Positions 8,390 to 17,384 of a stretch of DNA of 64,000 nt are shown in pieces; within the stretch, counting starts at the first letter, position 1; every line of letters starts with the position of its first letter. The notes below the pieces were generated by a model that saw only the letters and a list, made by a program, of their open reading frames with translations, made no database searches and was not told the DNA's origin. The DNA comes from Effrenium voratum (lineage: Eukaryota > Sar > Dinophyceae > Suessiales > Symbiodiniaceae). The DNA lies in the NCBI GenBank assembly GCA_963377175.1, contig CAUJNA010001527.1:1-64000 (forward strand). Direction: 5' to 3'. Both the position numbers and the translations under genes were made by a program.

Positions 8390-9067
8390 TTAATCCTTTG
8401 TTGCTCTTGGTTTTGGTTTGGGCATAGGTTGAACATTTCTCGGTCTTCCTCTTCTTCCCTTTGGTTCGTGTGTGCTTTCTGGGTCATCATCTCGTCTTAC
8501 TTTCTGCCTTAACAATAAACCTCTTTGCGCCCCTTGTATCCGTTTAACTGCTTCGTCTTCTGTCATCAATGGTTCTAACGGTGGTAAGTCATCATCGCTT
8601 GATTTATCAGTTGCTACTGACTGCCACTCATCTTTCTCGTCTAATTGTCTTGCCCGTTGTGCTCGTTCGTGTAGGTCGGCTATTTGTTCGCTACTAACTC
8701 TTTTTGAAACTTGACTGATTTGTTGCTCGTGCTGTTCCTCGGCATCATCCATTGAGGCACTTAGTGTTTGTATTGCTCCTTCTCTTAAATCATCCATTTC
8801 ATCGTCTCTCGATATATCAAAATGTTCTGTTTGATTTTCCCCATCTAACATTTTTTTAAAGTGTTGTTGTCTCAAATCTACTGTATTATTATCATACACT
8901 GTTCCTAATGGACTATCACGAAAATAATAAGCGTTTCTGTCTATTACATCTCTTATATTCTTATTTTTATATTCTTCCTTTGTAATTTCCTTGATGAGTT
9001 CATTGTATGATGGTCTTAATCTCAATTGTGATTTTAATGTTTTCATCTGCTTATCATCTAATCTCAT
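8390..9067 (-). CDS. Virion-type protein with RPSY motif and AT-hook-like C-terminus
   Basis: A 225-residue protein. LRLRPSYNELI near residue 15, followed by VIDRNAYYFRDSPLG, matches the N-terminus of 56204-57184 in B (RRPTYEEI ... NRDATFFKASPQG) and of the GC-rich protein at 27096 in C. The middle is acidic and probably coiled. The C-terminus contains GRRGRPR, an AT-hook-like core, and a Pro/Lys tail, suggesting DNA contact inside the particle. It is flanked by other leftward virion genes. I do not know a named family; the N-terminal motif is the best handle. Confidence 0.75.
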   Translation of the reverse strand: MRLDDKQMKTLKSQLRLRPSYNELIKEITKEEYKNKNIRDVIDRNAYYFRDSPLGTVYDNNTVDLRQQHFKKMLDGENQTEHFDISRDDEMDDLREGAIQTLSASMDDAEEQHEQQISQVSKRVSSEQIADLHERAQRARQLDEKDEWQSVATDKSSDDDLPPLEPLMTEDEAVKRIQGAQRGLLLRQKVRRDDDPESTHEPKGRRGRPRNVQPMPKPKPRATKD

Positions 9068-9074
9068 TATATGT

Positions 9075-9109
9075 AATTAATTAGATTATATTTATTAATC
9101 TAATTAATT
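9075..9109. terminator. Intergenic hairpin, 14 bp stem
   Basis: AATTAATTAGATTA (9075-9088) is exactly complementary to 9096-9109. It lies between the leftward genes at 9117 and 8390, near the stop of the former. Confidence 0.55.
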
Positions 9110-9116
9110 AATTTAA

Positions 9117-9578
9117 TCAAAAATCAAAATCTTGTCTTAATTCATTGATTATTCCTTTCTTCTTCTTAATCATTTCTGAATATGATTTACCTGTTTCACT
9201 TGATGGATGATGTCTCAATTTTTCACCTTCCAACCTTTGGATTTCATTAAAATACGCCTGTGCTTCATCCATATATCTTCTTTTAGTTTGAAATACAGCA
9301 TAATCTTTTTTAGCGCTATGATATTCTAATTGTTCTTGTAATTCTTTCAAATATGTATAATTAGGTTGATGTGCCTTGTTGTCTCCTTCATAATAGTAAT
9401 GTTGAGTTGATTTATATTTACTCTTCTTTTTTGGTTTGTTTGTTTCAAAAACTGCTTTTCTATCAATAACATCACTGATATGTGGTTTATCTTTAGTTTG
9501 CGGTTCTGTTATTCTCTTTACAACATTGTCATAAATTTCTCTACGACGCATAAGCAATTGTTTCTTATCAATAATCAT
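9117..9578 (-). CDS. Small coiled virion-type protein
   Basis: A 153-residue basic, helical protein. Its N-terminus has an echo of the RP-motif proteins (VIDRKAVFETNKP after an RRREIYDNVVKRI segment). The central YLKELQEQLEY region resembles the 105-residue protein at 55840-56157 in B and the 96-residue protein at 26801-27091 in C. This links the same small gene across three elements. It lies in the capsid-protein gene block. Function is unknown; a minor virion or scaffold part is plausible. Confidence 0.7.
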   Translation of the reverse strand: MIIDKKQLLMRRREIYDNVVKRITEPQTKDKPHISDVIDRKAVFETNKPKKKSKYKSTQHYYYEGDNKAHQPNYTYLKELQEQLEYHSAKKDYAVFQTKRRYMDEAQAYFNEIQRLEGEKLRHHPSSETGKSYSEMIKKKKGIINELRQDFDF

Positions 9579-9596
9579 TATATAACAATAATTAGA

Positions 9597-10208
9597 TTAA
9601 ATAATTTTACTTGCTAAATTATTTATTTTCTGTTTATTTTTATTCTCTCGTTCTACCTTCATATTAATATATCTATCTTTTGCAGTTTCAAACACTTTAT
9701 TAGCTGTTGTTTCTAAATGTTTTTTCAATCGTTCTTCAACTCTTCTTTCTATTTCTTGTTCATCCACTTTTGGAATATCTTTCTTTACTTTTTCATATAC
9801 ATTATTCTCAAATTCTTTTGCTTGTGCTGGATGCATAATTTTTCTTCGAACAACTTTGTTAGGGTCTGGTTCTTTTTTAACTGGTATTCCATTACAGTTA
9901 TGACGATATTTGAAAGTGTATTTTGTTAAATATTTTTTACATTTTGGACATTCCACTTTTTCAGTTGAGTATGTTTTAGATTTTAATTCTTGCTTTGCTT
10001 CGCTTAGCAACGCGAAGCATTCGCGTTCTTCTTCTACTTTATTATCAGGTGGTATATTTTCTTTATTATTTTCTTCATTTATAATATTATTAGGCTCTAC
10101 TTCTTTACTTTCTTCATTAATAATAGGTTCTTCTTTAATTTCTTCTACTTCCTTAGGTGCTTCATTATTTTCACTGCCTACGTCTATAATTTCAATATTT
10201 TTAACCAT
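9597..10208 (-). CDS. Acidic protein with CPKC...HNC zinc finger
   Basis: A 203-residue protein. The N-terminal 75 residues are Glu/Asn-rich and end in ERECFALLSEAK, encoded by a GC-rich palindromic repeat (9997-10030). A zinc finger follows, CPKC with HNC about 15 residues later, then a basic coiled C-terminus. The B orthologue at 51035-51613 has the same order: acidic N-terminus, EREAFALLREP, CPKC and H-x3-C. In both elements it lies next to the penton gene, so a minor capsid or DNA-binding virion role is likely but unproven. Confidence 0.75.
   Translation of the reverse strand: MVKNIEIIDVGSENNEAPKEVEEIKEEPIINEESKEVEPNNIINEENNKENIPPDNKVEEERECFALLSEAKQELKSKTYSTEKVECPKCKKYLTKYTFKYRHNCNGIPVKKEPDPNKVVRRKIMHPAQAKEFENNVYEKVKKDIPKVDEQEIERRVEERLKKHLETTANKVFETAKDRYINMKVERENKNKQKINNLASKII
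9997..10030 (-). repeat. GC-rich 33 bp palindromic repeat, copy 1
   Basis: On the minus strand AACGCGAA-TGC-TTCGCGTT forms an 8 bp stem with a 3-base loop, followed by GCTAAGCGAAGC. It sits in frame in the zinc-finger gene, encoding ERECFALLSEA. It is nearly identical to copies at 11922 and 51451. Confidence 0.75.
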
Positions 10209-10298
10209 ATAATTAGTATATACTAAATATTTATATTAAAATATTTTAATTTAATTAGAATATGATAAATATTTATATTAAAATATCTAATATATGCT

Positions 10299-11132
10299 TT
10301 AACTTTCAACAAAGGTAAGGGAGAAGGACGAGTCCGCTCCGTGTAAATCTACGGTTTTTCCATAAGCATCAACATATTTGAAATGTAAGCGTCTTAAATG
10401 TCTCATTGAAACATCATTAGCGTCATTCATTAAAATCTCATTATCATAGATTACATTTCCAAATCCAGCAGTAATAGGAATTTTCTTTAGTACACGAGCA
10501 ACTCCATAAGGTGCTAATTGATTTCCATTAGTTAAACTATCACTGGTTAAGTAAATATTTTTCATTGGTAATAAATTAACAAAACCACTAACGAAAGGGT
10601 CAGGCGCAAAATTGATTTTTTCAACAGTGTTTCCTAAAACATTGTTAATAGACATTGTGTGGCTTCTGTCATAATCAACACTAAAACTGTAGTTAGTTTG
10701 CAATTCTTTATCAGTATGAATTACGAAAAAGTAAGAAACATAATTAACAGTTATAGTTATAGTATTTGTTTTTAATGAATAACTACAACTAAAAAAGTCA
10801 CTATTTCCATCAGTTCCATTGGTAGCAGTATTCAATTTATTTTGTAATTCGGTTGCTAATTCACTACCTACATAACTACCTTTATCTGGTGCTACAATAA
10901 AATAATATACTGGCGCTCCTGTTAATATTCCTCCTAATGTTAAATATAATCTATTATTTACATTTTCTTCAATAGGATAAATAGTATTAGGTAGTGATAA
11001 TTCGTGGACGTATAGTTTTGTATTTGCTCCTGTTTCTTGTGTTTCTGGTAAATCTATAACAAAGTCAGAAGTGCTTAAACTTTCATTTAGATTTCTATGT
11101 CGTGTATCAATATATATTTTACGAAAGTTCAT
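10299..11132 (-). CDS. Penton (minor capsid) protein
   Basis: A 277-residue protein matching the single-jelly-roll penton type of polinton-like viruses. The N-terminus FRKIYIDTRHRN ... TSDFVIDLP and the C-terminus RRLHFKYVDAYGKTVDLHG recur in B (51689-52544) and C (25643-26399). Pentons close the five-fold vertices of the icosahedral shell. The gene is divergent from the lipase-like gene and the capsid operon. It appears intact in A, while both other copies carry frameshifts. The family call rests on these shared end motifs, length and its place by the capsid gene. Confidence 0.8.
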   Translation of the reverse strand: MNFRKIYIDTRHRNLNESLSTSDFVIDLPETQETGANTKLYVHELSLPNTIYPIEENVNNRLYLTLGGILTGAPVYYFIVAPDKGSYVGSELATELQNKLNTATNGTDGNSDFFSCSYSLKTNTITITVNYVSYFFVIHTDKELQTNYSFSVDYDRSHTMSINNVLGNTVEKINFAPDPFVSGFVNLLPMKNIYLTSDSLTNGNQLAPYGVARVLKKIPITAGFGNVIYDNEILMNDANDVSMRHLRRLHFKYVDAYGKTVDLHGADSSFSLTFVES

Positions 11133-11172
11133 TATATTAATTAATTAGATAAAAAATATCAATATTAATATA

Positions 11173-11829
11173 ATGAAATATAAATATTATTTAAAAGAAG
11201 GTAATTTAAAATCGTATAATCCACTCCATCAAGGACATAGCGAAATGTATAGAAAAATAATTAATGAAATTCAACAAGAAAAATCATTATTCAAACCTAA
11301 ATATAATAATAATTTATCTGACACAGAAGGATTAAACAAAGCATATACAAATGGTAAAGGTTATTATTTAGATAATAATAAACTATATGTTGCTGGAACA
11401 TTTGGTAAGTCTAATATTATATCAAATATTAATGATATTTTAAGTGATATTACAATTCCATTTGGCTTAAGTTCATTCAGTGAAAGGTATAGAGATATTA
11501 GCGATATACTTGATGAAAACCATAATATTAGTGAAGTTATTTCACATTCATTGGGTAGTAGTGCGAGTGCAAAATATTTACAAAATAACCCTGATAGAAA
11601 TATTAGATTAACTACTTACGGTGCTCCTTTTATTTCAATGTCAAACAAAAACAATGACAACTACACAAGCCTAAGAAATTTTGGTGATATAGTCAGTATT
11701 TTAGATAGAGGCAGTATAACATCAAATAGAGGAGGTTTTAACCCATTAACAAATCATCAACACTCATTATATGGTGATACGGGCAAGGACGTATCAAGAA
11801 GCATTGAACCTGTAAAGGAAATTTTGTAG
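11173..11829 (+). CDS. Lipase class 3-like protein
   Basis: A 218-residue protein with the layout of an alpha/beta-hydrolase. The nucleophile elbow is SHSLGSS (the first Gly of GxSxG is Ser here), a likely acid residue lies in GDIVSIL and a His in NHQHSLYG. The longer B orthologue (52645-53424) has the canonical GHSLGSS. In both elements the gene is the first of the rightward capsid operon, directly before a small basic gene and the capsid gene. A role in breaching host membranes is plausible by analogy with capsid lipases, but activity is not shown. Confidence 0.75.
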   Translation: MKYKYYLKEGNLKSYNPLHQGHSEMYRKIINEIQQEKSLFKPKYNNNLSDTEGLNKAYTNGKGYYLDNNKLYVAGTFGKSNIISNINDILSDITIPFGLSSFSERYRDISDILDENHNISEVISHSLGSSASAKYLQNNPDRNIRLTTYGAPFISMSNKNNDNYTSLRNFGDIVSILDRGSITSNRGGFNPLTNHQHSLYGDTGKDVSRSIEPVKEIL

Positions 11830-11840
11830 TCTTATATATA

Positions 11841-12059
11841 ATGCCTAATAATGATATAAAAAACACTATAAATCCTAAAAAGAAAGTCAGTTATGATGAC
11901 ATTAAGAAAATAGTAGAGGACGAACGCGAAGCCTTCGCGTTGCTACGCGAACCTAATTATAAGGTTGAACATAATAATATTAAAAATAAATCTAAAAAAC
12001 TATTAAATAAAAAATCTAAAAAAGAAGTTATAGATTATTCACACTTTAAAATAAATTAA
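11841..12059 (+). CDS. Small basic protein upstream of capsid gene
   Basis: A 72-residue Lys/Asn-rich protein. It matches the 75-residue product at 53964-54191 in B around YDDIKKIVED / YDTLKDIVDT. Immediately after that point the A copy has eleven extra residues, EREAFALLREP, encoded by a GC-rich palindromic repeat, before the match resumes. TATATAATG marks the start. Function is unknown; it might be a small core or capsid-associated peptide. Confidence 0.65.
   Translation: MPNNDIKNTINPKKKVSYDDIKKIVEDEREAFALLREPNYKVEHNNIKNKSKKLLNKKSKKEVIDYSHFKIN
11922..11952 (+). repeat. GC-rich 33 bp palindromic repeat, copy 2
   Basis: AACGCGAA-GCC-TTCGCGTT forms an 8 bp hairpin, followed by GCTACGCGAACC. 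It is an in-frame 33 bp gain relative to the orthologous gene in B. Confidence 0.75.
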
Positions 12060-12099
12060 TTTAATAATAGAATAATATAATATTTTTCTATTATTAAAT
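12059..12099. terminator. Hairpin between small gene and capsid gene
   Basis: TTTAATAATAGAA (12060-12072) pairs with TTCTATTATTAAA (12086-12098), a 13 bp perfect stem in the gap before the capsid ATG at 12109. Confidence 0.55.
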
Positions 12100-12108
12100 A
12101 TATAAGTT

Positions 12109-13485
12109 ATGGAAACATTAGATATTGAAGATGTCCTTGTAGAGAAGAACCTTCGCTTTAAATTAAAAGATGGCGGTTCTTATGTTCGGTCAAAAGAAAG
12201 TAAAAACTTTTATCCTTCATCGGTTTCAACATATACCGCTGATACCAACTCTGTAATTAGATTTAACATTACTGGACCACCTAATCAATGGTTGTCCTTA
12301 CCTTCACTATTATTAGGATTTACTCTAAACAACACTGATAATTCAGCAAGTAATGAACTCAGACCAATTGACACAGCAGGTTTCTTTGATAGAGTGCGGG
12401 TGTTAATGGGCGATGTCATTATATGCGATTTAAATTCTCTTTCTCGTGCGAGTACAATGAAAGATGTATTAAAATCATCAGAAGAAAAGAAGATTGACGA
12501 ATTACTGGGTTTCGGAAATACTCTTCTTAATCACGATGGACGGTTTTTAGTTTGTGATGCTACTGGAACTTCTACTACTCAATCAGTCGTTAGAAATGTT
12601 ACGAATAACAATTTTAGAGGAATTAAAGGGGGTAAAGGTGCTAATGTCTATTTCGATTTAAACTTAAAATGCTTTAAGACTTGTGAAAACTGGATACCTT
12701 TATCTTATTGTCCAATAACAGTTGAATTATATTTAACAAGTGATGTATTAAAACCAATTGTTACTAGAACAGGACTTTTTACTGCTTCAAATACGAGTAT
12801 CACTTGGTCAGTTACAAAACCTTTATTCAAAGGAAATGTCTATACTCTTGATGATAGCCTTTACGCAGAATATGCAAAAATTTTAGAAACTGGTTCTCTC
12901 CCTATTACTTTTGAAACTGAAACCATGCAAGAACAAACAGCATCTGCTTCAACTGAAGTATTCACTACAATTGTCCGTAATGTATCTAAATTAAATAAAT
13001 TGTTTATTTCTTTTTCAAACCCATCTGCAAAAACTTATGTTGGAGGTTATGGAGAGCTGTTGAAAGAATATAACCGTATGTATCACCCATTAGGGAATAT
13101 AACAAATGATGTAGGTATCTATGACCCAGAATATGATTTATCCGCTTCTTTAGTAATCGGTAATCAAGTCATACCCAGTCAAGAAATTCAAGGTGTCCGT
13201 GAAGCATACGCCCATCTTATGCATTGTTCAGATAAACCAATGTTAGTTAGAGCAGAAGATTATAGGTCTCACGCTTTTATGTATGGTTTTAATTTACAAA
13301 AATTAGAAAGTGCAAATTATACTGGTATGAACCTTAAAAATAACTCAAATATGGTTGTTAAAATAAAAGCGTTGGATGGTTCAACATTATATACCGAAAA
13401 TAAAATGGCAGAGAGACTTTACATGCTCATGGTGCATGAATGTATCCTTGAAATCCGTTCAAATTCTGTAACCTTTTATGATTAA
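12109..13485 (+). CDS. Major capsid protein (double jelly roll)
   Basis: A 458-residue protein expected to form the trimeric capsomers. The conserved C-terminal block (MVHECILEIRSNSVTFYD) matches the ends of the proteins at 54210 in B (ISESVLELRESGSIIYD) and 28532 in C. The N-terminal FYPSSVSTY block also aligns with FPSGSNVY and YSPSSLSSF in those. Its place between the small basic gene and the fibre is typical of a capsid operon. The three capsid proteins in this window are far apart from each other, although A and B share other genes closely. It appears intact. Confidence 0.88.
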   Translation: METLDIEDVLVEKNLRFKLKDGGSYVRSKESKNFYPSSVSTYTADTNSVIRFNITGPPNQWLSLPSLLLGFTLNNTDNSASNELRPIDTAGFFDRVRVLMGDVIICDLNSLSRASTMKDVLKSSEEKKIDELLGFGNTLLNHDGRFLVCDATGTSTTQSVVRNVTNNNFRGIKGGKGANVYFDLNLKCFKTCENWIPLSYCPITVELYLTSDVLKPIVTRTGLFTASNTSITWSVTKPLFKGNVYTLDDSLYAEYAKILETGSLPITFETETMQEQTASASTEVFTTIVRNVSKLNKLFISFSNPSAKTYVGGYGELLKEYNRMYHPLGNITNDVGIYDPEYDLSASLVIGNQVIPSQEIQGVREAYAHLMHCSDKPMLVRAEDYRSHAFMYGFNLQKLESANYTGMNLKNNSNMVVKIKALDGSTLYTENKMAERLYMLMVHECILEIRSNSVTFYD

Positions 13486-13497
13486 ATAAAAAATATG

Positions 13498-13525
13498 ATA
13501 TTATTAATTTTCTAATTAATAATAT
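13498..13525. terminator. Hairpin between capsid and fibre genes
   Basis: ATATTATTAATT (13498-13509) pairs with AATTAATAATAT (13514-13525) across TTCT. It lies in the 46 bp gap between the capsid stop and the fibre start. Confidence 0.55.
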
Positions 13526-13531
13526 AATATT

Positions 13532-16321
13532 ATGAGCAAAAACTTAATGAATATCTTCGATATTACAGCGAATAGAATTAGACAAGTAAAAGACGGAGCA
13601 GTCAATGATATAGAAGACCTTTACGCGAGTAAATCTGACATTCAAACAGTATTAGATAGTAAAGCAGACCAAGCAGACACCTATACAAAGGAGCAAATAA
13701 ATGCTAATTTTTATGATATAACTGAAACATATGACAAAACAGAAATTAATGTATTATCAAATAATATTAGTTCAAATACATTTTTAATAGGTAATCTGAC
13801 AGTAACTTCAAATACAAATTTTAATAATATTTCATCAAATACAAGTTTAATAAATAATTTAAATTCTACTATGACAACTAATTTTAATAATATTTCTTCA
13901 AATACTAATTTAATTAGTACAAATTTTAATAATATTTCATCAAATACAAATTTAATAAATAATTTAAATTCTACTATGACAAGTAATTTTAATAATATTT
14001 CATCAAATTCTCATTTAATTAATACAAATTTTAATAATATTTCTTCAAATACAAATTTAATAAATAATTTAAATTCTACTGTATCAACTAATTTTAATAA
14101 TATTTCATCAAATTCTCATTTAATATCTCAATTACAAACAGGTTCATTTGATAGTGATTTATATTATAATAAAATAACAACTAATAATTTATTATCAGAA
14201 AAATTAGATACATCAATATTAAATAATCAATTAATACATAATATAACCAATAATTCAACTTTCAAAATAGCAGAATTTGGAAATTATAATAATTTCTTTG
14301 AAATGTATAATAATTATTTTGATAGTTATATTTATGGAAATTTAAGTGGAGCAACTATGTTTTTAAATCAAAGAGGTTTTGGAGATGTAGAAATTAATAA
14401 TTCTTCAACTTTTCAAAATGATAAAATAATATTAAATCATAATACAACAATATTATCTAATTTACAAGTATCAGGTTTATTTTCTTGTTCATCTATTTTA
14501 GATGTAGCAGGATCAGATGCTAGGTATGTTTTACAATCAGATAATTTATCAGGATTAATATCGGGAAATACGAATACAATTAATTCAATAATTACTAGTA
14601 ATAATTCACAGGATACATCATTAGGACAAAAGTTAGATAAAATATATACTAACGCTCAATCAGTAGCAGGTGCTATTAATTTTAGTGATAATACAACTTT
14701 ACACAGTAATTTAAATATGCATACTACTGGTTCTATAATATGTAATAAGTTTAGTACTACACCATCACCTAATTTAGGATTACAAATGACTTTTCAAATG
14801 TTTAATCGTGAATTTAATATTAATAGAGATGGCAGAATGTGGATGAGTTCAAGTGGTGGACAATGGGAAACACAGATAGGAGATGCTAATGTTGGCAGAG
14901 TTTGGGTGAAGGACCGGTTCGGGCTGGGAGCTGTTGGTGTTAATGGTTATGTTTTAAACTGCGCCGGAAAATCGAGATTTACTGACGCAGTTGATTTTAT
15001 AGGGACTGACAAGGCAGTAAATCTTAACAATGGTTCATATTTGAATTTTAATAATAATGGTTCAATACGAAGATATACTCCCAGTTCTATTGAAGGCTTA
15101 TATATGTCTCATGATGATTTTGTAGCCATTAGTGTTGGTGATATTACTAATGCCAGCAATCAATATATGATGTGTGATGGATTAGTTAATAAAACTATTT
15201 TTAATAAACCTATAGATGTGTTAGGTAATATTTATACGAATGCTGATGTTAATTGTGATAATGTTAATATTGATACTGATGGTAAATTAACAATTGATAC
15301 AAATTGTGAATTATATAGATATGTTAGTGCTTTTTCATCTTTTGATATGAGGAATAGTGATGCTAATTCTTCAATTAGATTTATTTGTGGAGACCCCGCT
15401 GTTCAATCTAATATAGTTGGAGCAGTTAATATTTCTACTGGATGGACTTTTAACACTGATACTGTTGATGTTATGGGCAATTTATTTGCTGATGATATTT
15501 ATGTTAAAACTAATGGAGCATTGAGAAGCAATCATTTAGCACCTAACGGAGGAACATTAATAACTGTTGATACTAATATGGCAATACAAAATGCATATTT
15601 AGCAACTAATACCATTCAATCATTTGATTTAACAACGGTTTCATTTTTGAATAATATTTCAATGACAACAGGAACAGATATATTAATGGGGACAAGTGAA
15701 ATATCAACTTATTATGATGGTACTAATTTATCTACAATTGATGTTAAATTTAATACAACCAATACAGCATTCAGAGTAATTGATAATGCAACAGTATTTT
15801 CAACATTATTATCTATTGATAAAACATTTGGGACAACAGTAAATACTGAAAGTTTTACAAATAATGCCTCATCAACATTCAATGAAAATGTAACAATTGC
15901 GGGAACGAAAAAATTGTTATGTAATTTAATTGAACCATCAACAGGAACTAATATAGATTTAACAGCAACAACAGTAACCATCAACGGAACGTTTGTTGAT
16001 TCATCTGATTCAAGATTAAAATATGATATAGATAATATTAAATCTAATTGTATGAATATTATTAAGAAATTTAAACCGAAGAAATTTAAGAGACACGATA
16101 GAAATGATGACGGTAAAACTCATATAGGATATATAGCAGATGAAGTCTTAAAAGTAATTCCTAAAGAATTTGAAAATGTTGTTAGTCAAGATAGAGATTA
16201 TTTAGGATTAAATTATTTAGTCTTACCAGTGTTAGTTCATAAAGCAGTGTTAGAATTAAATGATAAAGTAGATAAACTTGAAAAAGAAATTAAGGAATTG
16301 AAAAAAGAAAAATCTAAATAA
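13532..16321 (+). CDS. Fibre / receptor-binding protein with S74 chaperone domain
   Basis: A 929-residue protein. Residues 80-215 consist of repeats built on NFNNISSNT and LINNLNST, likely a trimeric shaft. A central module containing FNREFNINRDGRMWMSSSGG is almost the same in B. The C-terminus starts at SSDSRLKYDI and looks like a peptidase S74 intramolecular chaperone, which helps trimer folding and then cuts itself off at the Ser of this motif, using the nearby Lys. A coiled coil follows. This is the probable host-attachment spike. In B the orthologue is shorter and lies in the opposite arm and strand. Confidence 0.85.
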   Translation: MSKNLMNIFDITANRIRQVKDGAVNDIEDLYASKSDIQTVLDSKADQADTYTKEQINANFYDITETYDKTEINVLSNNISSNTFLIGNLTVTSNTNFNNISSNTSLINNLNSTMTTNFNNISSNTNLISTNFNNISSNTNLINNLNSTMTSNFNNISSNSHLINTNFNNISSNTNLINNLNSTVSTNFNNISSNSHLISQLQTGSFDSDLYYNKITTNNLLSEKLDTSILNNQLIHNITNNSTFKIAEFGNYNNFFEMYNNYFDSYIYGNLSGATMFLNQRGFGDVEINNSSTFQNDKIILNHNTTILSNLQVSGLFSCSSILDVAGSDARYVLQSDNLSGLISGNTNTINSIITSNNSQDTSLGQKLDKIYTNAQSVAGAINFSDNTTLHSNLNMHTTGSIICNKFSTTPSPNLGLQMTFQMFNREFNINRDGRMWMSSSGGQWETQIGDANVGRVWVKDRFGLGAVGVNGYVLNCAGKSRFTDAVDFIGTDKAVNLNNGSYLNFNNNGSIRRYTPSSIEGLYMSHDDFVAISVGDITNASNQYMMCDGLVNKTIFNKPIDVLGNIYTNADVNCDNVNIDTDGKLTIDTNCELYRYVSAFSSFDMRNSDANSSIRFICGDPAVQSNIVGAVNISTGWTFNTDTVDVMGNLFADDIYVKTNGALRSNHLAPNGGTLITVDTNMAIQNAYLATNTIQSFDLTTVSFLNNISMTTGTDILMGTSEISTYYDGTNLSTIDVKFNTTNTAFRVIDNATVFSTLLSIDKTFGTTVNTESFTNNASSTFNENVTIAGTKKLLCNLIEPSTGTNIDLTATTVTINGTFVDSSDSRLKYDIDNIKSNCMNIIKKFKPKKFKRHDRNDDGKTHIGYIADEVLKVIPKEFENVVSQDRDYLGLNYLVLPVLVHKAVLELNDKVDKLEKEIKELKKEKSK

Positions 16322-16330
16322 TATTATATA

Positions 16331-16540
16331 ATGTGGTTCTTCAAAAGTAAAACTAATGATATTGATAATACACCATTGGATAAATTAAATGAAATTGATG
16401 ATGAAGATACACGAGAGCGATTAATTTTAAAAAGTTTAAAAACACTAAATGAAAAAGTTAATAAACTGGAAGAAAAGAAATCTGACAAAATCTATTATAA
16501 ATTACCTGCTCTAAATCTTTGCTCATATTCATTATTTTAA
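16331..16540 (+). CDS. Small tail protein with conserved C-terminus
   Basis: A 69-residue protein. The N-terminus MWFFKSK is hydrophobic-basic, the middle is a short coil, and the last 18 residues, DKIYYKLPALNLCSYSLF, are identical to those of the 75-residue protein at 58022 in B. The B copy starts MGSSKSKP, a probable myristoylation site, so both may be membrane-tethered by different means. It lies directly after the fibre gene here and after the VHSS gene in B, always just before the ATPase. Function is unknown. Confidence 0.7.
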   Translation: MWFFKSKTNDIDNTPLDKLNEIDDEDTRERLILKSLKTLNEKVNKLEEKKSDKIYYKLPALNLCSYSLF

Positions 16541-16575
16541 ATTAATAATATTAAAATGTAATAATATTATTAATT
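16540..16575. terminator. Bidirectional hairpin between convergent genes
   Basis: ATTAATAATATTA (16541-16553) pairs exactly with 16562-16574. It lies between the small tail gene and the ATPase stop at 16570, which the hairpin overlaps. B has an equivalent structure at 58249-58286 with different bases. Confidence 0.6.
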
Positions 16576-17337
16576 AGTTATTTTCAAATATTGTGAAAAC
16601 TTCTTCATAAACATTTTATCGGGGTTCTTTTCTAAAAGGTTAATATATAAAAAACTATGTGGTTCATCAGTGGCGGTCTCATAGATTTTATAAATTAGTT
16701 TCTTGCTTTCGTGTAAATTATCGCTCCTAACAATAGCAGACATCTCATCTTGTAAAATTTCAATCTCTTTGAAGTTTCTAACTTTATAATAGAATAAATG
16801 ACTTATATTTACTCTAATAATAGGTGGAACAGTTGTTGATTTTTGAAGACTGACAAGCGTTGATATTCCACTGTGGCGACCTCTACAAAATAAAGAATTT
16901 AACAATTTGTTATTTCTTGTTATTGCTGGATTATCAGATACATCATCCAATATAACTAATATATTAAATAACTTCTTCGTTCCTTGTTTTTTCTGATATT
17001 CAATTATTTTATTTTGAGTTTCTATAACTCTTTCTAAATCTACAACATTGAACTCATCCCACCAACATGGTTCTTTATCAGTATCAACTTTTAAACCTTC
17101 TTTAATGTATTTTTTAACAGGCAACCAAATGCTATCCAAATTTACTGACGGCGACCAGATATAGCATCGTTCAAATGCTCCTCTATAAATATCAAGTATC
17201 ATTGATACAAGTAAAGTTGATTTTCCAGAACCTGACGGTCCTACAATCATCGCTCTCATCGGCAATTTAGGGACGACCTCGTGCTTACTTTGCTTAAAAT
17301 CATATTTGATTTCATCAATTGGTTTTACATCAGGCAT
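16570..17337 (-). CDS. A32-type genome-packaging ATPase
   Basis: A 255-residue FtsK/HerA-superfamily ATPase that would drive DNA into the capsid. Walker A is GPSGSGKS (33-40) and Walker B is ILVILDD (Asp131-Asp132). A YIWSPSVNLDS segment between them and a GRHSGISTLVSLQ segment after them are shared with the ATPases at 24745 in C and 58572 in B. It reads leftward, against the neighbouring genes. Upstream of its start lies the conserved structured region at 17385-17575. Intact. Confidence 0.93.
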   Translation of the reverse strand: MPDVKPIDEIKYDFKQSKHEVVPKLPMRAMIVGPSGSGKSTLLVSMILDIYRGAFERCYIWSPSVNLDSIWLPVKKYIKEGLKVDTDKEPCWWDEFNVVDLERVIETQNKIIEYQKKQGTKKLFNILVILDDVSDNPAITRNNKLLNSLFCRGRHSGISTLVSLQKSTTVPPIIRVNISHLFYYKVRNFKEIEILQDEMSAIVRSDNLHESKKLIYKIYETATDEPHSFLYINLLEKNPDKMFMKKFSQYLKITN

Positions 17338-17384
17338 AATAAAACAATATTATAAATACTTATAAAAAAATAATTATATTTATT

